This document shows positions 46,460 through 58,400 of a stretch of DNA of 64,000 nt, piece by piece. Position 1 is the first letter of the stretch, and every line of letters starts with the position of its first letter. The notes under the pieces were generated by a model. It worked only from the letters and a program-made list of their open reading frames with translations. It made no database searches and was not told the DNA's origin. Source of the stretch: Eumeta japonica (lineage: Eukaryota > Arthropoda > Insecta > Lepidoptera > Psychidae); NCBI GenBank assembly GCA_005406025.1, contig BGZK01000900.1, positions 1-64,000 of the forward strand. The letters are read 5' to 3'. Made by a program: the position numbers and the translations under genes.

Positions 46460-49400
46460 ATGCCCGCTTCGATTTGTGACCCAGTGTCGAGCGCATTGCG
46501 CTTATCCTTAAATGCGGATGAGAGTCAGAGTACTACTTCATTGGATAGTAGGTTGTATTCTTCTACTAAAATTGCACATTTATCTAAGATAGAATTTGAG
46601 GAATCAGGTGATTATCAGAGTAGTGTATTTGATGGATTGAAATCTAAATATAATGTGGTTATTCGACCTAAAAAGTCCGCGCTTGAAACGAAAGTTTTAA
46701 AGAAGGAGGGAAATCAAAACATTTTAAACTCAGGTAAACACGATTGATGATTTGTAGATTTGCGGTTTTATATTTATTAAGTTGAATGTGATTATTTTGA
46801 GGTTATATTTTTTATGGATAAAAACAAATAGTGCATGTAAATATTAGTGACGTATTAATGTTTAATAGTGGATTGTAAATCATAATTGAACAGAATAATA
46901 GATGAAATATGTGGTTGTTCATTGCTGTTATACAGATAATAATAAATATGAAGATGGATTGCCAAGACCCAAAAGGGTTTTATTCCCTTTGGAAAAGGTT
47001 CACTTGGGATGGCAAGGCATGTGGACAGTTGGAGCAGGAATGCAGAATGTTGGCAATACTTGTTACCTGAACTCAACGCTTCAAGCCCTATATCATGTCC
47101 CAGCTTTTGCAAACTGGCTGGTTTCTGAAGGCCCACATGTGGAAAAATGCAACCAACATGGTACTTAAAGTTAAAAAAATATTCTGCAATTTATAATTTT
47201 TATTAATATAGGGAAAATTAATCTTTCCATATAATTTAAACATGCACTGTGCCAGATCCGCCAGACTCATTTCATGCAAAATTACAATATCTAAATTATG
47301 CAATATCCTTATATCAATATGAATCTTTTCTGGCTTACTGGCTAGTCAGTTACAGGAATGAAGTTTTAATGGGATTTATGTTATCAATATACATTATATA
47401 GTCTACAAGGTGTTGTTTAGACTATACAGTCTAAACAACACCTTGTAGACTATACCTATACATAATGTGAGTACTTAAGTAATATTTTGTGCATATGTCA
47501 TTTCGGGTTTGTAATCTACATTTTTTTTTAAAGTTTTATAGCTAAAAGCAAAAAATTGAAATTTTGTAATTTTGCCACCTTCATTTTCTGACTCCATTTG
47601 TTTGTTACAACCTTAAAACTAATTTTTTCATCGACTCTGACAAAGTTATGTCTATACCACTGCATAATAAAACAGACATGTGCTTTATTGCAAAGCATTG
47701 TATATATAAAGACATTACAAAAAAATAAAGTTAAAAATTCCATAAATAAAAGTAAAAGATTAAAAAAAAATTAATTGCACTCCACTGTGTGGGGTTTGTC
47801 TTTGCACAGGAATTTAGAAATGCATCAATGATTTTTAAATGACTTCATCTCGGTTACATATTTTGTGGCTGATTGATTTCCAAAATTATTAACTTTGCAT
47901 CTTCTCCCTTTTAATTTTTAATTGTGTACTAACCACAATAATAGAGCTTTATAAATAAATTCAATTAAAATTATTTCAAATAAAATTTCATAACTAGTTT
48001 TTATATATCTACATTTTCAGTAGTCCATACTAATAATCTAATCACTGGCCTTGATGGACATAGATTTTAATATAATAGATACCTACAATTCATAACATAT
48101 TGATGCCCATGTTATTTGAAATGAAATGTTTCAGATTTATAAAAATGATATATGATGATCTATTTAACTTAAATTTGTTATACTTCAAATTTTTCTTTAG
48201 TTGGTATGAAAATTTGGACGAGGGAGTCCAGTGCCCATTTTACAACTATTCGTTTGTCAGGCTGGCGTCACTTGATAATTTATTAAATATCCTATAGTAA
48301 ATAAAAAAAACAATATTCTTTTATTTTATTCGTTATGAGAATTAAATTCATTAGGACCAAATAATAGATATTTTGTTTATTATAAGTTTCTTGTAAGTTT
48401 GTTTATTATAAGTTTCTTGTATGTTATCTTTTTTTTAATGACTTCTTGAATGTGAAAACAACTGATATAATCTTGATATTTCCAGAAGGTTGTGTGGTTT
48501 GTGGTATGCGTGCAACTCTCCTTGCAACCCAAAAAAGCGGAGGTTCACCTATAAAACCTTGGCAAGTTTATTCCAAATTACGGCTCATCTGTAGACACTT
48601 AACACCGGGACGACAGGAAGATGCACATGAGTTTCTTAGGTGACTAAATATATAAGACTTTGTTATATTAAATTATATTTTTGTTCTGTGGGTACAATAG
48701 GTTTATTTTTTATGATGCATTATAATGATTTAATTTAAGTAATTTTTTAGTAAACAAATGCGAGTATGAATATCTTTCACCAATATGCTTAAAAGCAATC
48801 CACATATGCAGTTTCTAGCATTTCAGTATCGAGTGTTAATTGTCCAAGGCTAAAATTTTGTTTTTCACTGACTGCATAAATAGTAAGCACACGTTTTTAT
48901 TTGTTGACATAACGGACACTTTAGGGCATCTTCCAGTACTATTAGTGAAGCTATTGCACATTGGTCACTGCTTATTTTAATTGTTATGATTTACCACATT
49001 TGTGTGAATTATCACAGCATTTTCCACATTTTCTAAAATAAGGGTTGGTTTGTTTAACAAGTTGAAAATAGGTGCAACTATATTTGGAGGGGATGGGATT
49101 AGTAATTTAATTTTAGATGAGTGATTCAAAATTAGGGAAATATGGAATTATTTTACACTTCCATTGCAAGACAAGCTAGATGTATGATATGCCAGCGTGA
49201 ACACTGGTCAAAAGGAAAAATCCAGTCTTGAGAATTAGAAGAATGCAAAAAAAAAGGAAAACAGGTTGCAGTTTAAATGCTTACTTTGGCTTCATGTTTT
49301 CATTGAAGTACTAAGTCCGATATTCATATTTACATATTATTTGTACGAATTATGTGAATGGGAATGCCAAAGTCAAAAAATGTGAATGCATTTTGTCTTG

Positions 49401-52400
49401 AATGCCAATGCCATAAATGTGGTTTTTCACAAGTTTGATTATTCGAAAATGTAATTGAGAATATTTGTTGTCATTAATGCATTATAATTTTTTCTTAATA
49501 TGTCTCATATTTTCTCATGTGGATATGTATTTATTGTTCATTCTCTATGCTAATCCGCTTTATACATATTTTAGAATTATTGTATTTTAAATATGTGGCG
49601 ATATTTGATGGCGTTAAAATAATTCGATTGTAATATGTAATTACACATTGAAGTGCATCGTGATGCAGTGTTTTGATGAATCAATAATAATGGATGACAA
49701 AGAAGCAGTAGCACCTCTAAAGAAACAGATTAATATTTGTTATGTTCAATTTATTTACTATGTTGCCTACTCTATAGTATATTTAACACGGCATATGTAG
49801 TTTTTTATTGTTTCATTACGAATCAATCAGTGGGATTGAAGTCGTTGTAAGTTTTTTGGACAAATGAAATTTAATTGTAGGTCCATCTCGTGAATAGCAT
49901 TTGAATAGCAAAAAGGCTATATTATAGAAATGTACATTAAATTGGTAACTGGCCTATAAGTGTATCAACTTCTGATAGTTAATTGCTCATATAATTTTCT
50001 ATATTTGTTTAGCGGTAGTACCTTAACTCAAGATTGAAGTTTTATTGTTACATCAAGGTGACCAGATTACTGAGCTATAGTCCAAAATAGGTCTGACCGA
50101 AACTATATAGATAAGAGCGTGCAAGCATATTTAAACTATACTACGAATGATTGTACCTTTAAAAACTACACTTGTTACTTCATTCCACATAATTAGAGAT
50201 ACTTATCTTTTTGTTGATAATGCTACTTAGTCCTTTATAGACATGCTCTTCTATGAGGTGATGGCCATATGTTGGTGAGTAAAAAGTAATTAATTGGTTG
50301 TTCACGAAAGTGTCATCACATCACATTTATTTACATTTTAGTTTATTATTTATGTGTAGACCTCATTGATATATTGTTGAAGATATCAATGAAAAATCAT
50401 AAAAAAAATTCTACAATGAATTGTTTTATACTTCCAGGTATTTGGTGGAAGCTATGGAGAAGAGTTACCTATCAAGATTTATCAACGTTGAGAAATTGGA
50501 TCAATATAGTAAAGAAACTACCCCTCTTAATCAGATTCTAGGTGGATATCTTCGTTCTACAGTTCGTTGTCTTTCATGTCAACATCTTTCTACCACATAT
50601 CAACATTTTCAGGTAAATTACTACTGTAATTATATTTACTTCTTATATTTAAGACACAAATAAAGTGCAGTGTTATAAAATGTGCACCTCCTCCTCCTCA
50701 CCTTCCACTGGCCCACTTCCACTCCATCAGATATCCTCTTCCTTCCAAAAAGGCTGATAACTCATTAGGGATTCCTTTGGGATGCGAGTTGTCCATGGGC
50801 ATCAATGATTACCTACTTTTTGGTGACACACATGCTCGTTTGCTGCTTGTAAATACTTGAAAATTGATGAATTGGATGGTACCTATTAAATTTTGTTTAG
50901 AGTTGCTATAAGATCAGGATAACTTTTTTGGTATGCGCGCGCGTCCCAGTGAGCAATCATAAACATTAATACTGCCTGACCAAAACGTTAAATTAGTTAA
51001 ACTTTTAGTCTTGAAATTGAGCTCTCTTTCTCTCTTTTTCATTTCATCTCTCGGTTTTGCTTCTCATTGTGTTGTTCATAAAAAAAATATATGTAGAACA
51101 TCTACATTTTTTTTTTGATTTAGCACTTTTTATGATTTTTGGATAGCTGCTAAGTTTTAACGTCTTTGTATTGAAACTTGTAAGTTGGGGTAGATTTTCT
51201 TGGCAAAACGCGTAGACCATGTAAAGCGAACAAGAAGCAGACACAAATTTGTTGTTATAGTATATTACTAAATAAAACGTTACTTTTAAGTATATTTATA
51301 ATCTATTGTATATTATATACTATTTCAATATTAAAAAAGAATGCCAAGTTTGAATTCATAAATGACCTTTTTAGGGTTCTGTACCCAAAGCATACTAATG
51401 CGACCCTATTACTAAGACTCTGCTGTTTATTAGTCCATCTGTTACAGGGTTGTAAATTTTGAATCGTAATCGGCATTTAAAGTTTTCAGTGTGCATTACT
51501 GTAGCCACCATAACAAAAATTTGGAAAATTCAACAGAGCTTTATAATGCTCATTTTATTTTTGATAATAAACAAATTGTACTGTTCACTTATAAAGTGAA
51601 ATGAAGAACAAAAGAGAAAGATGAAAAATAGTCAGTGATAACTTTCACCATAGAAACATTAATATCTTTAAAATGGTTATGAATTTAATCATGATAAGAA
51701 ATAGGGTTCGTCCTCAGTATAAATGGAAAATTATTCAAAAACATTTATAACAATTGCATGTATTTTTGTAAAACGTGCTGACAATTAACTGCACAGATCA
51801 ACAGGCAGCTGAATTGATAATTTCTCAACTACATTTTTTGTTATATATAGTAAATAAATTAATAAAAAAATATGCTGAATTTATAATTTATTATGTCTAG
51901 TTTTCAAAACATCCATTTTTATTGATTAAGTGTCTAACTTGGGGTATAAGAACCATTTTATATTGTAAAATCGTTACAATGATATATTGAGAATAGAGCA
52001 CTCCCGTATTTTAGCAAGTTGTTAGGCATGCAATAATAAAAAAAATAAGTCAAAAATTTAAGGGGATCCTCGTACAATGAACATGGTTTTTACTAAACTA
52101 TTTACAAAAGAACATGTGTTCCATACCATGTATGATGGTATGGAACTCTTTGTGTGTAAGTCCAACTCGCACTTAGCCAAATTTTTTATCTTGTGCACTC
52201 ATTAAATATCTACTTATAAATATTTAATAAAAAAATAAAATTGCTAATATTGTAAGTGAAAAATAAATCTTAACAATATTACTAGTTTTGAGTTTCTAGT
52301 TCGCTTAAATAGAATTGCTATGTAATAAATAAAACGCTTGAGTCACAGACAAGAAGTAAGTTTATATCGGAAAACATACAGTATTACATACTCTACGGTA

Positions 52401-55400
52401 GATGGCGCTACTAGTTTGTAATGTGTGGTATTTTTGATACAAAATAAACAAAATAACATGCTAACCACATTAATATCACTACTTTTTGTTTTCATTAATA
52501 ATACATCAAAGTTTAGAACTGAAACAGTATTTCTATTGTTATTAGTAATATAAATAGTAATGATAGATTAATATAATGATTACGACATATTTAAAATGTA
52601 CATTACAAATTTTAATTTTAGGACTTGTTACTGGATATACGGAAACATTCTACTTTAGACGAAGCTTTGGATTCATTCTTTTCACGTGAACGTCTTGAAG
52701 ATTTAGGTTACAAATGTGAAGCATGCAATAAAAAGGTCTGTAACATACTTTTATTTATATGTTACTGTTAAAAGAAGATAATTTTGAATTGCATTAAAGT
52801 ATAGGATTCTAATAGTACAAGGTCTAAGATATCTAATAGGGTTTATCAATTTTATTAATTTAACTATTCTATATTATAAATATGTAATCATAGCAAAGTA
52901 AGAATTACATATATCAATAATATTGTTAATATATTAATTGTGATTTAAAATTAATTTTATTGTGTAACTTAAAAATAGAATTATTTACTAGTGTTTATCG
53001 CTCCATTGGATATTTTTTTCACAGGTGTCCGCTACGAAGCAGTTCTTTATAGAGAGAGCACCAATGATACTATGCATAGCTCTCAAACGTTTTTCATTAA
53101 CAGGTGGTAAACTGTCGAAACAAATACAATTCCGCAAAAAGATTTGCCTTAACAAGTACATGCACAACAGGAACAATCAATCAAACTTGGTATGTCTATT
53201 TTATTTTAATTTAGATTTTTTATTCTTTATATACTTGTATTAATTATTGTATATGTAGAGAATTACATATCTTATGGTAGAATTGTTGTCGTTGTTGTAC
53301 GCTGTAGTCTGATGTTCAACAGCAAGCAAAGTCCTATTCACTTAATTTCCTACATTTACTTTAAACATCTGTATTGTGTATACCATTACTTTATAAACAA
53401 ACTACCCAAAGTAGACAAACTCTTTCTTCACCAGTTAACTCTCTCACCATTTTTATGTAATATTGTTTATATAATGCGTTTTTGAATAAATGATTAGCTG
53501 TGCGTGCTACTCGCACTTGTTTATCAATTATTTAATCAATGTATATTCTCAAGGTACAATAGACAGCATTGTTGAATTTATAGGGTCGATTATAAATTGA
53601 ATTGCACTAATGTCAATTTTAGCAGATAAATAAATGTACACAGTAGGGTAATTAATATTTTTTTCTATGCCTACACATTTAAAGCTTTCTAATTTAAGAA
53701 AGATGACAAAGAATTTTTATGATTACCTGTACTTTGCTTTTTAATATATATGTATATATGTAATACTATAAGCTCAAGCCTATTGTCCAGAAGGGTAGGC
53801 AGAGGCATAGATTTCCACATGATACAATCATTATTTCGGGTGAATAGAATTTAGCCCTTTTTAAAATGCCACCGACAAACTGATTTTATTTTAGATTTCT
53901 CACAATACATTATCATATCTGATCGTTTTACCCACTTTTTATCCATAAATACAATGTTTTGAATATCAGTCAACTACATATATGGGTAGTTCTACGATAA
54001 GAGGTTACGAGCCCATAGAAGACGCGGCCAAGGAACAAAGTTGGATTTTTTTCATGGTAATCTAATATTATGTTATTAAACCCATTGATTAAACATTTCA
54101 CCCAATGGCAACATACTTCACACATATTTTTTTACTTTTTAAGGGGCCAGGGTAAATATAGCGGCCAGGGTAGAGACATCAAAATCAGGGTAGATACATT
54201 TGAGACCAGGGGAGAAACACTTGCAATGAAATAATGACTTAAATGAATAAAATCAACTTTTATTAAACATTAAACATAAATTATAATCAGACTATCCTTT
54301 TATCAGACTTAAATCGGAAATTTTAATTAGACTCTCACATTACAGCCTTTTCTTAAATGGAAAACAAAATTAAATTAATGTCCTCGTATGTACGAAATAA
54401 CAAAAAATAAAATATCCTCTAATAATACTAATTAATAAGTACTAGACTAGCGTCTTCTAACCAGTAATCAGACTTGTTATACAATTATAATATTTTATAT
54501 CTAAGATATAAGTTCTGTGATACCAATAGTATAAAATTATCAAAACAAAGGCACATTCTTGTTTATGTAACTTAAAAAACAAATACTTAAGCTTTTTCAA
54601 AGACATTGACCGGCTTTTTGAAGGAGTAGAAACCCAAACCCTTCAAAATTATATTTGGCGTAGGGAGTGTCTGGACAATCTGATCTTCTGTGATAAATGA
54701 AATATCTTGTTCATCAACTTTAAATAATTTTCCAGTTTTGTCTCCTATTTTACAGAAAACCACCTGTATCTCGTCATCTTCTTCCAAACCCGTACACATA
54801 GCCAGTATCGGTACTCAGTCTTTTTGACAGAAGTTTAACTAGAATGAAGTCACCGTTCTTGAATACATTTTGGATGTAGACGGTTGTTGTGCATCTTCTG
54901 TCTGGTGCCTACCATATTTTGGTGCTGTGACATGTTCGCTGTCAGAAGAATTCTCTTTTCAGACTCTGAATCCGGTCCGTAAACATCCTCAACGCGGAGA
55001 CGAGATTTTTATAGGAGGAGTATATCATGACACCAATTTTGAAATGATCACATGTATTTTCATTGCAAAAGCAGCTTAAAGACTTCATTTTCAATTTATT
55101 TGGATTTTCTATGTTCCATGACACCTGATGGACGCAAAGTACCGGAAAAGTCTTAATTTGTTCTTTAGCAGTAGCAAGCAAAGCCTCTTTCTCAAGAATA
55201 TTCATGTCATCAATAAGGTAAACATTGATGTTAGGGCAGGTTTTCTGAATAGCTTCTGACAGATCATTCAGAGATGATATATCATTGCCACTGCCCACCA
55301 ATCGGTCTGCTGATCTCTTGCAAACGGCGCCAACACCATCAGGAGCTCCCTTACCGTGTCCAGCTTCGTGGTAATTCCAAGTAAAATGTGTGATAGCTGG

Positions 55401-58400
55401 GTAAAATTCTATTAGATGAGTGACAAGAAAGTAAAACATGTATTTGTTGCGATATTGTGTTACAGGGCCATCGCTCCAAAAATGAAGAATCTCTACCTCA
55501 GAAGGTAACTTGTTCAAAATTGGCTGCAAGTGTGCCCATATAGCTGGAGGCGAATGAGATAAATTTTGTGACATTGAACAATAGCATGTAGTCTTTACCT
55601 CACCTGATGGGTCTTCTTTCGTGTATGTCACAACTGTATGTAGACTTATTTGTTGACGTGAACCCCCGAAATGAAAAGCTTGAATCTCTTCTGCGTATTT
55701 AGTCAAATAATTCTCACTGAAGTCCATATGAATTACAGCTTCCTTTTTAATAATTTCGTCTTTTAATCTTATAAGCGGAATGTTGGTGGACTATATTCCT
55801 TTCGTGCTGAAGAAAATTCTCCAAACTAAAATCTAACTGTGTAATTAAATCACGAGGATATATCTGAATCGAATTCTTCATGTATTTAGTCACCTTTCTT
55901 GCCTTTTGCGTTTTGGATCAGTAATAGTGGTGGAGACAGGTTGCCATTTTCTGTAGACAATTTGAATACCATTATCAAATTCTTTGTACTCAAGCCCTTT
56001 ATTTTTGCAAGTCGCACACTCTCGAGAAAGACACCGTTCGCTATACCTATTGCAACAAATTATTTGAAGCAGATTTTGGTGCTTTGATATAGATATAATT
56101 TTGGCTTGGAATAAAGCCGAAAGGATCAGATCTATATTGGCGTGTGTAACACATAGACAAGTGTCACGTTTATCACAGTTCGGTTGTACAATCCAAAATG
56201 GTTTTAAACGACAGAATAATGAATACGAGATCGTAATATTGCACCGTCATGAACGAACTGTGAAGATTTTTCAAAGTATCCAACAGGACTCTTTTTGTCT
56301 GCGGTCTCCCTTCTTCACATAATCTCGTTTGCCAGCACATAACCTCGTATTAGAGTCGTCTTCAAGAAAATTTATAATTTTCCTCTTCATTATCTCATAA
56401 CCTTCCTTGGCCTTCCTTTTATCATCTATTAATTGTACTTTTCCAATTTTCTCAAAGGTTTAATATTTTTCTCGTTCTGTAATATTCCATATTTTCGCAC
56501 TAACTTCCCGCTTATCACTCGTTTGAAAATTCGTTTTTCTTTTCGTTTGGGGCAGAATAATTTTCTTTTAATTGTTGATGGAGCACTTCTGCAAACAGCA
56601 ACTTTTCTTCTTCACTGTTTCTCTGGCACATGGAGAATTCATCACTTCTTCCACTTTGCTATTAGGTGTATGTTTTCACGCCCGTAATCTTTGTAACCTT
56701 TTTGTAACATGCCACTTTAGCCTTTAGTTTATTTATGGTTTCATCTTTTTTAATCATCAAATATCGTTGTCTTCTTGCTCGGTCTGATTTAAGTTTAGCA
56801 GCCAAAGCTTTTGTGAGAAAAATCCTTTGTGGTAATTGATCATCAACATCGGAAGTCGATGGAACAGCCGGAATATTTGTTACATTTTGAAGGGCGTTTG
56901 CTCACGCTCTTTGCTTTTTCTTCCAGATTTTTCGTTTTACGTTGCTCTCTAGGAGTCATTTGATCGACAGTTTTATAAGTCCTTTCTTTCTTTTTCAAAT
57001 ATTTTTCTTTTCTTTTTGTTTTTGCAATTTATACTTTTCTGGGTCATTTTAATCTTTTGATATCTTTGTCTCTCTGCTTCACGTTTCTTTTGTAGTTTTT
57101 CTTCACGTGTTAACTTTTTCGCGGCGCCATAATCTGCAACAATTCGATAATGTCATGACAAGAAAAATCAAAGATCACTTTTTAACCTAAGCATTTTCAA
57201 TATACCATTTAAATCTAACTTATGTACAAGCTAGCAACATTTAAATTACTTTGTAAAACATTTACGATACATTATATCTCCCTGGCAGTAAGTCTCTCCC
57301 TGGAATTTGAACTGGCAGGGAAATATGGCAGGGTAAAGACGTTTTCGAGGTGGATTTAAGTATTTTAGTCGACACATTATATTTTTGGTTTAATTATGTA
57401 TGCCACATGAATTACTACATTATTATTAAATAGGTGTAATAAACACCAATGAATTAAACAAATAATATAATTTTTATGACTTACCAGTGGAGAGATACAA
57501 TCACCTTGCGAGACCACAACACCACACGGACGCGTCGCGACAAGTGGCAAAATGGCGGCCTCTAATGGTTCGCTTGTTATGTGTTGCTAACTTCACGTCG
57601 TTAGATGTCCTTGAGCGGTATTTGCAATATGGACGTTCGTATTTTATGTTGGTAGTAGTGAAACTAAAATTGCCAGGGTAAAGAATCAAAAAATACGGGA
57701 CAAATTTTAAGTTCAGAAATTATTGAAAATTTACAGTTATTGTAGCGTTTTATATTAAAAATAATAAATAATAGTTATTTAACTTAATAGTAATCATGCT
57801 TTAGTTTAGAAACCGATACAAAAAAGTTATGTACTGTTAGTGATTTCAACTAAAACCGCAAAGGGACAGACCAGGGTAGATACTTTTTTAGACTTTATTA
57901 GGAATTTCAGAGAAATCTATAATATTTGGGTATATAATTGTGATTTGATTCAATAAAGTACATTAGTATTGGTGTGATATGTTGTAAAAAATAGGACATT
58001 TGGTATAAATATTACATTTTAAAGTGATTGCCGCACTAGTTACCTCTTATCGTAGAATCACCCATATATTGTTTTGAAAGGCAATGGCTATTTGGTAAGT
58101 GCATTGGCTCGGCTTCCATTCAAAAGATAAATAGTTCCGATCCCTAGTTATAGACAAATTGAGCAATGCCTTTTTAAAAATCAAATAGACTATTTGCTTT
58201 TTTAAGTCCCTAAAATATGCTTCTACAGTAAGGGTCACAAAAATTGATTCTGATATAATGTATCATTTTCAGTCATATAAGCTTGTCAGCGTGGTGACTC
58301 ACATTGGACCATCTCAGAACTGCGGACATTACACAGCAATTGGACAGGCTCCCAATGGCAACTATTATCAGTTTGATGACAGTAGTGTTAAACCTCTTCC

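Noticed and set aside
47397..47454. microRNA precursor
   Set aside because: Perfect 27-base arms with a four-base loop do not have the loop size or bulges of insect precursors.
54942..55727. Host gene nested in the USP36 intron
   Set aside because: The 261-residue intact frame lies within terminal inverted repeats and its flanking parts are frameshifted, so it belongs to the transposon.
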